From: Novosphingobium sediminicola
Lineage (GTDB): Bacteria > Pseudomonadota > Alphaproteobacteria > Sphingomonadales > Sphingomonadaceae
Direction of reading: 5' to 3'
NCBI RefSeq assembly: GCF_014196525.1
Contig: NZ_JACIDX010000007.1
Coordinates: forward strand, 62,001-126,000
Length of the DNA stretch: 64,000 nucleotides
Every line of letters starts with the position of its first letter. Position 1 is the first letter of the stretch. The notes beneath the pieces were generated by a model that had not been told where the DNA came from, did not search any database, and saw only the letters and a list, made by a program, of their open reading frames with translations. This document shows, piece by piece, positions 8,318 to 17,378 of this stretch. The translations under genes were made by a program, and so were the position numbers.

Positions 8318-9355
8318 ATGCAGAAGATTACCCCGGTTATTCTGTGCGGCGGTAGTGGCACCCGTTTGTGGCCGCGCAGCCGTGCGGTGAAGCCCAAGCC
8401 GTTCCTGCCGCTCGTGGGGAATGTGACCCTGTTTGAACAGGGCATTGCACGGGCCAGCGATCGCGCCATTTTCGATGCGCCCATGATCGTGACCGGCACC
8501 AAGCATCTCGATCATGTTGAAAGCCAGTTGGGCGGCGCTCCTGATGCGCGGATTCTGGTGGAACCTTCAGCGCGCAACACGGCAGCGGCGATTGCTCTGG
8601 CCGCTTTGCGCATGGCGCCCGATGATGTGATGCTGGTCTGTCCCAGCGATCACCATATCGGTGATCCGACCAGTTTTGTGACCGCCGCGCAGGCCGCCGG
8701 GCGTCTGGCGCAGGAAGGTTGGCTTGTCGCATTTGGCATTACGGCAACGGCGCCGGAAACCGGATTTGGTTACGTCAAGCGCGGCGAGGCGATCAGCGCG
8801 GATGGCTTCAAGGTCGACCGCTTTGTCGAAAAGCCGCATCTGGAACGCGCGATGGAATTTCTGGCCGAAGGTTCCTATGCGTGGAACGGCGGGATCTTTG
8901 CGATGCGCGCGGGCGATTTCCTCAAGGAACTGGGCACTCACCGCCCCGCCATTCTTGAAGGCGTGGCGCAGGCGGTGGCCAACGGGACCGTCGATGGTCA
9001 GCGTTTCCATCCCGATGCCGCCGCCTTTAATGCGGTGGAAAGCGATTCGATCGACTATGCCGTCATGGAAAAGACCGACCGCGCCGCTGTGGTTCCGGCC
9101 AATATGGCATGGTCCGACATCGGCAACTGGCACGCTCTGTGGGAGGCGCGCGAGAAGGACGAAGCGGGCAACAGCGTGATCGGCGAGGCGGAACTTGTCG
9201 GCTGTCGCAACGTTCTGGTGGAAAGCGACGGGCCGAAGGTTTCGGTGGTCGGCCTTGAAGGCGTCATGGTGGTGGTCGATGGCAGCGATGTGCTGGTGAC
9301 CAGCGTGCCCGGCGTGCAGAAGGTCGGCAAATTGCTGGGCGCGGTGAATCAGTAA
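8318..9355 (+). CDS. manC: Mannose-1-phosphate guanylyltransferase
   Basis: 345 residues. It catalyses GTP + mannose-1-phosphate to GDP-mannose. The pyrophosphorylase signature is at the N terminus (VILCGGSGTRLWPRS, then KPKPFLPL), with MLVCPSDHHI, FVEKP and WNGGIFAMRAGDF further on. It is shorter than the bifunctional ManC/AlgA enzymes of about 470 residues because the C-terminal cupin isomerase domain is missing; the isomerase is the next gene, 10 bases downstream. It starts the plus-strand run manC-manA-kdsD-kdsB-kdsA-kpsC. GDP-mannose could feed the capsule, the exopolysaccharide or both. Confidence 0.92.
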   Translation: MQKITPVILCGGSGTRLWPRSRAVKPKPFLPLVGNVTLFEQGIARASDRAIFDAPMIVTGTKHLDHVESQLGGAPDARILVEPSARNTAAAIALAALRMAPDDVMLVCPSDHHIGDPTSFVTAAQAAGRLAQEGWLVAFGITATAPETGFGYVKRGEAISADGFKVDRFVEKPHLERAMEFLAEGSYAWNGGIFAMRAGDFLKELGTHRPAILEGVAQAVANGTVDGQRFHPDAAAFNAVESDSIDYAVMEKTDRAAVVPANMAWSDIGNWHALWEAREKDEAGNSVIGEAELVGCRNVLVESDGPKVSVVGLEGVMVVVDGSDVLVTSVPGVQKVGKLLGAVNQ

Positions 9356-9365
9356 TCGGCGGATC

Positions 9366-10205
9366 ATGACGCAGGAGGCGGTTTTGAGCGAGATTCTGCT
9401 GCCCATCAGACAGGTGGAAAAGCCTTGGGGCTGCGAAGTTCTGCCGCGCCCCTTTGTCGCGCCTGAAGGGGCGCGCATCGGCGAAATCTGGTTCGAACCG
9501 CCTACGCAACTGCCTGAACTTCTGGTGAAATATATCTTCACCAGTGACAAGCTTTCGGTTCAGGTTCACCCCAGCGACCGCCAGACGATGGCCAAGGGTC
9601 TTGGTCGTCAGGGCAAAGAGGAATGCTGGCTGGTGATCGCCGCCGAGCAGGACGCGCGCCTAGGCATCGGATTTGACCGCACGGTCGACACCGAAACCTT
9701 GCGCGCCGCCGCGCTGGATGGCCGGATCGAGGATATGCTGGTCTGGCATAAGGTCTCCCCGGGCGACTTCTTCTATATTCCGGCCAACACCGTCCATGCC
9801 ATCGGCGCAGGCGTCAGCGTGATCGAGATCCAGCAGAACAGCGACATCACCTATCGCCTGTTCGATTATGGCCGCCCGCGCGAATTGCATCTGGACGAAG
9901 GCCTGGCGGTCTCGCTGGGCGAGGTTTACGATCTGGCGCGCTGGCATCAACGCCTGCCCGAAACGGGCACGGTGGCGCTGGTGGACGGGCCCTATTTCCG
10001 GCTGGACCGGGTCAATGGCGTGGCCGAACAGGACCTTTTGGCGCGCTATCCGCAAGGGCCGATGCTGGTGGTTCCGATTTCGGGGCTGGTCATGGTCAAG
10101 GGTGAAACGGTGCCGCCGGGCGCCTGCGCAAAAGCTGCCGGTTTGGAGGAGATTAGCTGGGAAAGCGATGCGCTTTGGCTCGTCGCCCAGCCGCTCTTAG
10201 AGTAA
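9366..10205 (+). CDS. manA: Mannose-6-phosphate isomerase, class I
   Basis: 279 residues. It interconverts fructose-6-phosphate and mannose-6-phosphate, supplying ManC upstream. Zinc-site features of the type I cupin enzyme are visible: VEKPWG at the start, LSVQVHPSD, EECWLVI, an IPANTVHAIG segment and ITYRLFDYGRPRELHLDE. The start is ambiguous. ATG 9366 has only a weak upstream signal, whereas an in-frame TTG at 9384 has AGGAGG five bases before it (9373-9378), which would shorten the protein by six residues. No phosphomannomutase gene is present in the window. Confidence 0.9.
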   Translation: MTQEAVLSEILLPIRQVEKPWGCEVLPRPFVAPEGARIGEIWFEPPTQLPELLVKYIFTSDKLSVQVHPSDRQTMAKGLGRQGKEECWLVIAAEQDARLGIGFDRTVDTETLRAAALDGRIEDMLVWHKVSPGDFFYIPANTVHAIGAGVSVIEIQQNSDITYRLFDYGRPRELHLDEGLAVSLGEVYDLARWHQRLPETGTVALVDGPYFRLDRVNGVAEQDLLARYPQGPMLVVPISGLVMVKGETVPPGACAKAAGLEEISWESDALWLVAQPLLE

Positions 10206-10290
10206 ACACATAGATCTGAAGGGCGAACATAAACCGTTCGCCCCCGGCCTCACCATGGGCCGGATGCCGCCCAAAGGGTTGCCGGATCGC

Positions 10291-11298
10291 ATGAATTACC
10301 CCGCTCTCACTGCCGCTATGCCCAGCCCGGCGCAGATCGCCACGATCCGGGGCCGGGGCCGCGCCATCATCGCGCATGAGGCTGAGGCGCTGCGCCATTT
10401 GGGCGATGGGCTGGATGACAGTTTCGCGCGGGCCTGCTGGATGATTGCGGGCGCGCGGCGGCGGCTGGTGGTGTCGGGCATGGGCAAATCGGGGCATATC
10501 GGGCGCAAGATCGCCGCCTCCTTTTCCGCCACGGGCACGGCGGCGCTGTTTCTGCATCCGGCGGAGGCGTCGCATGGCGATCTGGGCATGATGATGGCGG
10601 GCGATGTGCTGCTGGTGCTGTCCAATTCGGGCAATACGGCGGAATTGGCGCCGGTGCTGCGCCATGCGCGGGCGTTGGGGGTGGCGATCATCGGCATGGT
10701 GGCGCGCTCGCGCTCGATGGTGGGCGATATGGCCGATGTGCTGCTGCTGCTGCCCGACAGGCCAGAGGCTTGCGAGGACAGTTTTGCGCCCACTACATCG
10801 ACGGTGATGCAATTGGCGCTGGGCGATGCGCTGGCGCTCTCGGTGATGGAGGCGCGGGGGGTGAGCAGGGGACAGATCCGCGCGCTGCATCCGGGCGGCG
10901 CGATTGGTCAGAGGCTGACGCCGGTGGGCGAGGTGATGCATCGGGCGGGTTTGCCGTTGGTGCCGCCCGATGCGCCGATGCGCGATGTGGTGCCGGTGAT
11001 TTCCGATGGCCGCTATGGGCTGGCCGGGGTGGTGGACCGGGCAGGGCGATTGCTGGGGGTGATTTCGGACGGCGATTTGCGGCGGCATTTCAGCGCTCTG
11101 GCCAGAAGGACGGCGGGCGAGGTGATGACGCGCGATCCGCGCTCGCTGTGCCCCGATATGGTGGCGGTCGACGCGCTGAAATGGATGAACGAGGCCAAGA
11201 TCACCGCCGCCTTTGTCGTGGCTCAGGAGAGCGGGGAAGCACCTTTGGGCATTGTGCATATGCATGATCTGCTGCCGATGGGGTTGGAGCCGGCATGA
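10291..11298 (+). CDS. kdsD: Arabinose-5-phosphate isomerase
   Basis: 335 residues. It converts ribulose-5-phosphate to arabinose-5-phosphate, the first step of Kdo synthesis. An N-terminal SIS domain (VVSGMGKSGHIGRKIAAS, LSNSGNTAEL, ALHPGGAIG with the catalytic-type His) is followed by two CBS domains (about residues 210-330). This is the KdsD/KpsF architecture. ATG 10291 was chosen because the in-frame ATG at 10255 adds residues outside the family pattern. Its stop overlaps the kdsB start (ATGA). Because it sits in the capsule operon it may be the capsule-dedicated KpsF copy, with a housekeeping kdsD elsewhere; the window cannot settle this. Confidence 0.92.
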   Translation: MNYPALTAAMPSPAQIATIRGRGRAIIAHEAEALRHLGDGLDDSFARACWMIAGARRRLVVSGMGKSGHIGRKIAASFSATGTAALFLHPAEASHGDLGMMMAGDVLLVLSNSGNTAELAPVLRHARALGVAIIGMVARSRSMVGDMADVLLLLPDRPEACEDSFAPTTSTVMQLALGDALALSVMEARGVSRGQIRALHPGGAIGQRLTPVGEVMHRAGLPLVPPDAPMRDVVPVISDGRYGLAGVVDRAGRLLGVISDGDLRRHFSALARRTAGEVMTRDPRSLCPDMVAVDALKWMNEAKITAAFVVAQESGEAPLGIVHMHDLLPMGLEPA

Positions 11299-12098
11299 CG
11301 CGATTTGCTATCGTGATCCCGGCGCGCTTCGCCTCGACGCGCTATCCGGGCAAGCCGCTGGCGATGCTGCGCGGGGGGCAGGGGCGGGCAAGGTCGCTGA
11401 TCGAGCGGAGCTGGCGCGCGGCGATGGGGGTTAGCGCCCCCGGATTGGTGGGCGTCTGGGTGGCCACTGACGATGCGCGGATTGCCGAGGCCGCGCGCGG
11501 GTTTGGGGCAAAGGTGGTGATGACCTCGCCCTCTTGTCGCAATGGCACAGAGCGATGCGCCGAGGCGCTGGCCCATTTGCCGCCGGTCGATGTGGTCGTC
11601 AATCTTCAGGGGGATGCGCCTTTGACGCCTGCCGGGCTGATCCCCGATCTCGTGCGGGCTTTGGCCGCGCGGCCCGATGTGGCGATGGCGACAGCCGCCT
11701 TTCGCGCCAGTGCGGGGGCCTATGCTCATCTGGCCGGGGATGCGGCGGCCGGGCGCGTGGGGGGCACCACGGCGGTCTGTGCGCAGGATGGGCGGGCGCT
11801 CTATTTTTCCAAGCGCTTGCTGCCCTTTGTGCCCGATGGCGATGGGGCGCCGCATCGCGCGGTGCGGCTGCATCTGGGGCTTTATGCCTATCGGCCCAAG
11901 GCTTTGCGCTGGTATGCGGCCCAGCCGGTTTCGTCGTTGGAGGCATTGGAGGGGCTGGAGCAATTGCGCTTTCTGGAAGGCGACGCGCCGGTGATCGTGC
12001 AGAGCCATGATGCGCCCGAATGGGATTGTATTGAGCTGAACAACCCGGAGGATGTCCCGGCAATTGAGGCCATTTTGGCGCAGCGTTCGATGGACTGA
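11295..12098 (+). CDS. kdsB: 3-deoxy-manno-octulosonate cytidylyltransferase
   Basis: 267 residues. It activates Kdo as CMP-Kdo, the donor for KpsS and KpsC. Family signatures are [17 protein letters not shown] at the N terminus, [39 protein letters not shown] and an ending ELNNPEDV. It is slightly longer than the usual 245-255 residues. The ATG overlaps the kdsD stop, and its TGA overlaps the kdsA ATG (TGATG). Confidence 0.93.
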   Translation: MTRFAIVIPARFASTRYPGKPLAMLRGGQGRARSLIERSWRAAMGVSAPGLVGVWVATDDARIAEAARGFGAKVVMTSPSCRNGTERCAEALAHLPPVDVVVNLQGDAPLTPAGLIPDLVRALAARPDVAMATAAFRASAGAYAHLAGDAAAGRVGGTTAVCAQDGRALYFSKRLLPFVPDGDGAPHRAVRLHLGLYAYRPKALRWYAAQPVSSLEALEGLEQLRFLEGDAPVIVQSHDAPEWDCIELNNPEDVPAIEAILAQRSMD

Positions 12099-13000
12099 TG
12101 GACCGCATCGGTTACAAAGATCGCATGTCGCAAGAAAGCCAGACCTTCGCCGCCGATACCCTCAAACGCGGGGCGGGCAAGCTACGCCTGAATGAGAGCA
12201 TCGTCTTTGCCAATGACCGGCCCTTTGTGCTGATCGGGGGCATGAATGTGATCGAGGACCGCGATCAACTGATGCGCGTGGCCGACCATTTCGTCACCGT
12301 CACCGGGCGTCTGCGCATCCCCTATGTGTTCAAGGCCAGTTTTGACAAGGCCAACCGATCTTCGCTGCGTTCGTTTCGCGGGCCGGGGCTGGAGGCGGGG
12401 CTGCGGATGCTGGAGGAGGTGCGGCAGGTGTTCGGCGTGCCGGTGCTGACCGATGTGCATGAGCCTTATCAGGCGGAGCAGGTGGCGCAGGTGGCCGATA
12501 TTCTGCAATTGCCCGCCTTTTTGGCGCGACAGAGCGATCTGGTTGAAGCGATTGCGGCCACAGGGGCGGTGGTCAACGTGAAAAAGCCGCAATTCGTCGC
12601 GCCCCATGAAATGCGCCACATCATCGCCAAATGCGAGGAGGCTGGCAATGCGCGCGTGCTGCTGTGCGAGCGGGGGTCGTGCTTTGGTTACAACAATCTG
12701 GTGGTCGATATGTTGGGGATGGACCTGATGAAGGATTACGCCCCGGTGGTCTTTGACGTGACCCATGCGTTGCAGCGCCCCGGCGGCCGCGCCGACAGCG
12801 CCGATGGGCGGGGTTCTCAGGCGGGCGCTCTGGCGCGGGCGGGCATGGCGGTGGGCATCGCGGGCCTGTTTCTGGAGGCGCATCCCGATCCGGCGCAGGC
12901 CAAGTGCGATGGGCCTTGCGCGCTGCCGCTGCATGATCTGGAGCCGTTTTTGCGCGATATTCAAGCGATTGACGATGCGGTGAAATTGCCGCCCGCGTGA
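12098..13000 (+). CDS. kdsA: 3-deoxy-8-phosphooctulonate synthase (Kdo-8-phosphate synthase)
   Basis: 300 residues. It condenses phosphoenolpyruvate with arabinose-5-phosphate. Close to E. coli KdsA through [77 protein letters not shown] and [15 protein letters not shown]. The Asn in GGMN, where metal-dependent enzymes carry Cys, points to the metal-independent class. Translation may start at 12098 (overlapping the kdsB stop) or at the in-frame ATG 12125. The stop overlaps the start of the kpsC C-terminal-module gene. No Kdo-8-phosphate phosphatase (kdsC) lies in the window. Confidence 0.95.
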   Translation: MDRIGYKDRMSQESQTFAADTLKRGAGKLRLNESIVFANDRPFVLIGGMNVIEDRDQLMRVADHFVTVTGRLRIPYVFKASFDKANRSSLRSFRGPGLEAGLRMLEEVRQVFGVPVLTDVHEPYQAEQVAQVADILQLPAFLARQSDLVEAIAATGAVVNVKKPQFVAPHEMRHIIAKCEEAGNARVLLCERGSCFGYNNLVVDMLGMDLMKDYAPVVFDVTHALQRPGGRADSADGRGSQAGALARAGMAVGIAGLFLEAHPDPAQAKCDGPCALPLHDLEPFLRDIQAIDDAVKLPPA

Positions 13001-14412
13001 TGCCTTTCCTGCGCATTCCTCCGTTTCCGCGTCATCGCGCTGGCGATCTTGTGAGGCCGGGACGCGCGGTTGATGAGGATCCGCAAGAGGTCGCCCGCGC
13101 CTTGGTGGAGGAGCGCGTGGGGGGGGCGTTCTGGGCGCCGGGGCGTGATCCATGGAACGGGCAGGGCGATCCGGCCGAGCAGGCGTTGGTGGAGCAATTG
13201 CGCGAGGGGCGCGCGCAGCAGATTATGGCGCAGGGCACGCCGCACGATCCGTTTACCGGCGCGCCGATGGGCTTTGTCGCGGCGGCGCGGATGCTGGGCG
13301 GATGGCGGCGGATGATTGAGGACAATCGCCGGACCGTCGCGATTTTCGGCATTGCCGGGTGGAAGCGTGAGACGCTGGATGCCTTGCTCTGGGATGGGGC
13401 GGGGGCGCCCTATCGGCAGACCAGCGCGGGCCTGCGTGCCGGGGATCGCGTGCTGGCTTGGGTTGCGCGGTGCGGGGGCGGGTTGGGCCGCGATCTGGCG
13501 GCGCGCGGGGTGATGCCGGGGGAGGTCGAGGACGGCTTTATCCGGTCGAGCGGGCTTGGCGCGAATTGCGTGCCGCCGCTCTCGGTAATCGTCGATCCGG
13601 TGGGCTCCTATGTCGATCCGGCGCGGGCAAACGGGCTGGAGGCAATGCTGGCGCGGGGCGGATTTGCGCCTGATGTGCTGGCCCGCGCGGCGGATCTGCG
13701 CGCCCGCCTGATTGCCGAAGGGATCAGCAAATATGGGGCGGGCATGGTGGGCGCCGCGCTGCCGCCCAAAACGCGCCGCCGGGTGTTGGTGACGGGGCAG
13801 GTGGAGGATGATCGCGCGGTGCTGCTGGGCGGGGCGGGGTGCGACAATCGGGCCTTGCTGGCGCGGGCGCGGCAGGCCGAGTCGGGGGCTGAGATCATCT
13901 ATAAGCCCCATCCCGATGTTGAGGCGGGGCATCGCAAGGGCGCGATTCCCGATGCCGAAATCCTGCGCCATGCCGACCGGATCGAGCGTGAGGCTCCGAT
14001 TGCGGGTATGCTGGATCAGGTCGATGCGCTCCATGTCATTTCCTCGCTGGCCGGGTTTGAGGCACTGTTGCGCGGGGTGGAGGTCATCACCCATGGCCAG
14101 CCGTTCTATGCCGGATGGGGGCTGACGCGTGATCTGGGGCCGCCCATGCCGCGCCGGGGGCGGGTGTGCAGCATTGAGGAAATGGTGGCCGCCGCGCTGA
14201 TCCTCTATCCGCGCTATCTCGATCCGGTCACGCGGCTGCCTTGCCCGGTTGAGGTGGTGGTCGAGCGTATGGCGCAAGGGCAGGCGCGGATCGGCGGGCC
14301 GCTGGTCCGGGCGCGGGTGGCGCAGGGGCGGTTGCGGCGGCTGGTGTCCATGGCTTTGTCCATGGGGCCGGCCAGGCTGTATGATGCGGCAGAAGCAGGC
14401 GCAAAGCCGTGA
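13000..14412 (+). CDS. kpsC: KpsC-type beta-Kdo transferase, C-terminal module
   Basis: 470 residues resembling the C-terminal half of E. coli KpsC: VEDGFIRSSGLG, PPLSVIVDPVGSYVDP, SKYGAGM, VLVTGQVEDD, IIYKPHPDVEAGHRKGAI, LHVISSLAGFEALLRG, HGQPFYAGWGLT and YPRYLDPVT. The first roughly 105 residues precede the recognisable module and have no clear match; they may be a remnant of or replacement for the missing partner domain. The ATG at 13000 overlaps the kdsA stop (TGATG); a GTG one codon earlier is also possible. With the separate N-terminal module at 3514-4431 it should make the alternating poly-Kdo linker. Confidence 0.87.
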   Translation: MPFLRIPPFPRHRAGDLVRPGRAVDEDPQEVARALVEERVGGAFWAPGRDPWNGQGDPAEQALVEQLREGRAQQIMAQGTPHDPFTGAPMGFVAAARMLGGWRRMIEDNRRTVAIFGIAGWKRETLDALLWDGAGAPYRQTSAGLRAGDRVLAWVARCGGGLGRDLAARGVMPGEVEDGFIRSSGLGANCVPPLSVIVDPVGSYVDPARANGLEAMLARGGFAPDVLARAADLRARLIAEGISKYGAGMVGAALPPKTRRRVLVTGQVEDDRAVLLGGAGCDNRALLARARQAESGAEIIYKPHPDVEAGHRKGAIPDAEILRHADRIEREAPIAGMLDQVDALHVISSLAGFEALLRGVEVITHGQPFYAGWGLTRDLGPPMPRRGRVCSIEEMVAAALILYPRYLDPVTRLPCPVEVVVERMAQGQARIGGPLVRARVAQGRLRRLVSMALSMGPARLYDAAEAGAKP

Positions 14413-14645
14413 AACAGGAGGGCAAAACGGGCCAATCGCGCGAAACCCCCGGATTTATCCCCAGAATCGCTTCCCTGACGTTATGAAACTCTTGCTGCGC
14501 GCCGATGGTGCGTTAGGAAGGTGATCCGAATTGGCGGATGTTTGGTCGTATCCGCGCTATCCCGCCGGTTCGGGCCGGTTTTACGCTTGGGGTCCGCTGT
14601 CGATTGCCGCTGGGGGCCTCCACACAGTTTGGGAACAGAAACGCC
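14413..14645. other. Gap upstream of dnaN
   Basis: 233 bases between the capsule operon and dnaN. The dnaN frame is open back to 14538, but the extra residues do not belong to the beta clamp, so this stretch is presumably the dnaN promoter and leader. No terminator hairpin or promoter pair stands out. Confidence 0.3.
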
Positions 14646-15764
14646 ATGAAAGCCACGATCGAACGCGCGACCTTGCTGCGTTGTTTGAGCCATGTGCAAT
14701 CGGTGGTGGAACGGCGCAATACCATCCCCATCCTTTCCAACGTTCTGATCGAGGCCAGCGGCAGCGGTTCGGTCCGTTTGATGGCCACCGACCTTGATCT
14801 TCAGGTTGTCGAACATCTGCCCGCCGTCAGCGTCGAGGCGCCCGGCGCGATCACGGTTTCGGCCCATCTGCTGTTCGACATCGCGCGCAAGCTGCCCGAT
14901 GGCTCGCAGGTTTCGCTGCAAACCGCCGAGAACCGCCTTGTCATCAAGGCCGGGCGCAGCCGGTTCCAACTGCCGACTCTGCCGCGCGACGATTTCCCCG
15001 TGATTATCGAGGGCGATCTGCCCACCAGCTTTGAGGTGCCCGCCGCCACGCTGGCGCAGCTGATCGACCGCACTCGCTTTGCCATCAGCACCGAGGAAAC
15101 GCGGTACTATCTCAACGGCATCTTCCTCCATGTCTCCGAGGAAGAGCTGAAGGCGGCCGCCACCGACGGCCACCGTCTGGCGCGCTTCACGCTGGCCAAG
15201 CCGGAAGGCGCGGATGGCATGCCCGACGTGATCGTGCCGCGCAAATGCGTGGGCGAATTGCGCAAGCTGCTTGACGAACATGGCGACAGCAACGTCAGCA
15301 TCGACCTGTCGGCCAGCAAGATCCGCTTCTCGCTGGGTGGCGAAGAGGGCGTGGTGCTGACCAGCAAGCTGATCGACGGCACCTTCCCCGATTACAACCG
15401 CGTGATCCCGACCGGCAATGACAAGCTGCTGCGTCTGGACCCCAAGAGCTTCTATGAAGCGGTGGACCGCGTGGCCACCATCGCCACGGAAAAGACCCGC
15501 GCGGTGAAAATGGCGCTGGAAACCGACCGTGTGACGCTGTCCGTAACCTCGCCCGACAATGGCACGGCGGCCGAAGAACTGCCCGCCGATTACGGTTCGA
15601 CCGGCTTTGAGATCGGTTTTAACGCGACCTATCTGAAAGACATCCTGAACCAGATCGATGGCGACAATGTCGAACTCCATCTGGCCGATGCCGGTGCGCC
15701 GACCCTGATCCGTCAGAGCGACAAGAGCCCTGCGCTCTACGTGCTGATGCCGATGCGGGTGTGA
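14646..15764 (+). CDS. dnaN: DNA polymerase III beta subunit (sliding clamp)
   Basis: 372 residues, the standard clamp length. It forms the dimeric ring that tethers DNA polymerase III to DNA. Seen are the start MKATIERATLLRCL, RNTIPILSNVLIEA, the TRFAISTEETRYYLNGIFL segment of the second domain, ATDGHRLA, FPDYNRVIP in the third domain and the terminal ALYVLMPMRV, the usual clamp ending. The ATG at 14646 gives the canonical start; the frame upstream is non-homologous. As in many alphaproteobacteria it is not beside dnaA or recF here. Confidence 0.97.
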   Translation: MKATIERATLLRCLSHVQSVVERRNTIPILSNVLIEASGSGSVRLMATDLDLQVVEHLPAVSVEAPGAITVSAHLLFDIARKLPDGSQVSLQTAENRLVIKAGRSRFQLPTLPRDDFPVIIEGDLPTSFEVPAATLAQLIDRTRFAISTEETRYYLNGIFLHVSEEELKAAATDGHRLARFTLAKPEGADGMPDVIVPRKCVGELRKLLDEHGDSNVSIDLSASKIRFSLGGEEGVVLTSKLIDGTFPDYNRVIPTGNDKLLRLDPKSFYEAVDRVATIATEKTRAVKMALETDRVTLSVTSPDNGTAAEELPADYGSTGFEIGFNATYLKDILNQIDGDNVELHLADAGAPTLIRQSDKSPALYVLMPMRV

Positions 15765-15789
15765 TGGGTTCAGGTAATTGAACAGAAGG

Positions 15790-15824
15790 GGCGGGGAGGC
15801 TTTGGGCTTTCCCGCCTCTTTTTG
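15790..15824 (+). terminator. Intrinsic terminator of dnaN
   Basis: GGCGGG (15790-15795) pairs with CCCGCC (15811-15816), followed by a T-rich run from 15818. It lies 25 bases after the dnaN stop. Confidence 0.7.
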
Positions 15825-15839
15825 TTTTGGGGTTTTGAT

Positions 15840-15892
15840 GCCTCCGGCGGGCAAAGGGCGGGGCCCCTTTGCAATCCCGATACTGGGTTGCG
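15840..15892 (+). repeat. Dispersed intergenic hairpin repeat, copy C
   Basis: GCCTCCGGCGGG, a GCAAAGGGC...GCCCCTTTGC stem-loop, then TTTGCAATCCCGATACTGGG and TTGCG. Nearly identical to copy E at 23594 and inverted relative to copy D at 16032, with which it frames a further perfect inverted repeat. Confidence 0.85.
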
Positions 15893-15931
15893 CTCTATCG
15901 GCAAGTAAGGCTGATGCGCGAGGCAGGTTGT

Positions 15932-15978
15932 AAAGCCTGCGGCGCGGACGCGTTGTTCTATTGAGCGCCGCAGGCTTT
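15932..15978. repeat. Perfect 14-bp inverted repeat between repeat copies C and D
   Basis: AAAGCCTGCGGCGC at 15932-15945 is exactly complementary to GCGCCGCAGGCTTT at 15965-15978 across a 19-base loop. It sits at the centre of the inverted C/D pair, in the gap between the convergent dnaN and diguanylate cyclase genes. Confidence 0.8.
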
Positions 15979-16031
15979 CAATATCAAACGGCGCGTCCGG
16001 TACTCAAGGCCGAATTTATCACGCGACCATG

Positions 16032-16079
16032 GCAGTAATGGGATTGCAAAGGGCCCCCGCCCTTTGCCCGCCGGAGGCA
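16032..16079 (-). repeat. Dispersed intergenic hairpin repeat, copy D
   Basis: On the minus strand: TGCCTCCGGCGGG, GCAAAGGGC-GGGG-GCCCTTTGC, then AATCCCATTACTG. It is the inverted partner of copy C. The rest of the 15765-16103 gap contains only the dnaN terminator and the inverted repeat at 15932-15978. Confidence 0.85.
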
Positions 16080-16103
16080 TAAAGCCCCACCCCCAAAAAA
16101 AAC

Positions 16104-17303
16104 CTAAAACCGCCAAACCCGCTGCGCCACCATACGCGGGGCAACGCTCTTGCGGGCGGCCTTGTCGGCATAGAGGCGGCAGTCGGCGGATTGGATGAGG
16201 GCGGCGGCATCGGCGCCTTCGAGGGGGGCGATGGCGGTGCCGAAGCTGGCGCCGATGGGCACGATGATGCCGTTCCACACGATGGGCAGTGAGAGGCCCG
16301 CGCGCACCGCCGCGATTTCGCCCAGCGCGAGTTGCTGGCCGCGCGAGATGTCGTAGAGCATGGCGAATTCGTCGCCGCCCAGCCGGGCCACACAGAGCGC
16401 GCGCGCGCCGAGGCGCTGCATCCGGTGGGCCACTTCGGCCAGAATGGCGTCGCCCGCCAGATGGCCGTGGGTGTCATTGGCCTGTTTCAGCCCGTCCAGA
16501 TCGGCCAGCACCAGCATCATCGGCCGGTCGCGGTGCAGCCTGTCCTCCAGCATGCGCATAAAGGCCAGCCGGTTGTCCAGCCCGGTCAGCGGATCGGTCA
16601 GCGAGGCGCGGATCGCCTGATGCTGGAGGGTCAGCATGGCCAGCGTTTCGTTGAATTTAGCCAGCACGACATGGATTTGCATCGCCGTCATCAGCACCAG
16701 CATCAGCGCCAGCGCGCGCATACCCAGCGAATCATAGAGCGCCAGTTTCAGCGCAATCGGGGCAACCGCGCCCACCATCCCGGCTATGGCCGCGCGCGGC
16801 ACGCCCAACAGGCATGAGGCGCTGGTCAGCGCGGCAATGGCGATGAAAACCGGCGCGACCATGCAATATTGGTGCGAGGCATGGGTAAAGGCATTGGCGG
16901 CCCATATTCCGGCGATCAGCCCGACCGGCGCGCTCATCATGCTGGCGCGGCGCAGGTGGCGATAGATCTGGGCGCGCGGGATGGGGCCGGGGTTACGATT
17001 GCGGCGGCGGTTGCGGATTAGGACATAGAGGCAGATGGCAGCAATCAGGCCAGCGGGGCCCCATTGCTGCCACAGCGGCAAATTGCCGCGCAGCGCCAGC
17101 GCCGTGGCCAGCGAATGAATGCCCAGCAACAGGCACAGCCATGGCAGGTGGGCACTGACGCGCTGATATTGCAGCCGCACCATCGCGCCGGCCACACGGG
17201 GCGGCACGGCGGCGGTGAAAGGGGAAAACAGGCGACGACGCAGGACGCGCCATCGCCCGCGCGCAGAGCGGCCTGACAAATTCCGTTTTGGATCGACCGG
17301 CAA
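16104..17303 (-). CDS. Membrane-bound diguanylate cyclase (GGDEF)
   Basis: 399 residues. About six hydrophobic segments occupy residues 50-215, followed by a GGDEF domain from SLTDPLTGLDNRLAF to the end, with an intact active-site loop RLGGDEF. It should make cyclic di-GMP from two GTP. No RxxD inhibitory site is visible five residues before the loop, so product inhibition may be lacking. The membrane part does not match a sensory domain I can name. It converges with dnaN across the repeat pair. Overproduction of c-di-GMP typically raises exopolysaccharide output, which may matter near two polysaccharide loci. Confidence 0.88.
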   Translation of the reverse strand: MPVDPKRNLSGRSARGRWRVLRRRLFSPFTAAVPPRVAGAMVRLQYQRVSAHLPWLCLLLGIHSLATALALRGNLPLWQQWGPAGLIAAICLYVLIRNRRRNRNPGPIPRAQIYRHLRRASMMSAPVGLIAGIWAANAFTHASHQYCMVAPVFIAIAALTSASCLLGVPRAAIAGMVGAVAPIALKLALYDSLGMRALALMLVLMTAMQIHVVLAKFNETLAMLTLQHQAIRASLTDPLTGLDNRLAFMRMLEDRLHRDRPMMLVLADLDGLKQANDTHGHLAGDAILAEVAHRMQRLGARALCVARLGGDEFAMLYDISRGQQLALGEIAAVRAGLSLPIVWNGIIVPIGASFGTAIAPLEGADAAALIQSADCRLYADKAARKSVAPRMVAQRVWRF

Positions 17304-17378
17304 TTTGTCACTCCCCTCATCTCTGCTGACTTCAGAGTTAAGTGGAAATGACTAATTCAGAGTTAAGCTAACAAGCTT

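Noticed and set aside
3514..14412. A broken kpsC gene
   Set aside because: I considered that the two kpsC-like genes were pieces of one disrupted gene. Both have intact motifs, overlaps with neighbouring genes and proper starts, and they match different halves, so they look functional.
14538..14645. Longer N terminus for dnaN
   Set aside because: The extra 36 residues do not resemble the beta clamp, whose conserved start is at 14646.
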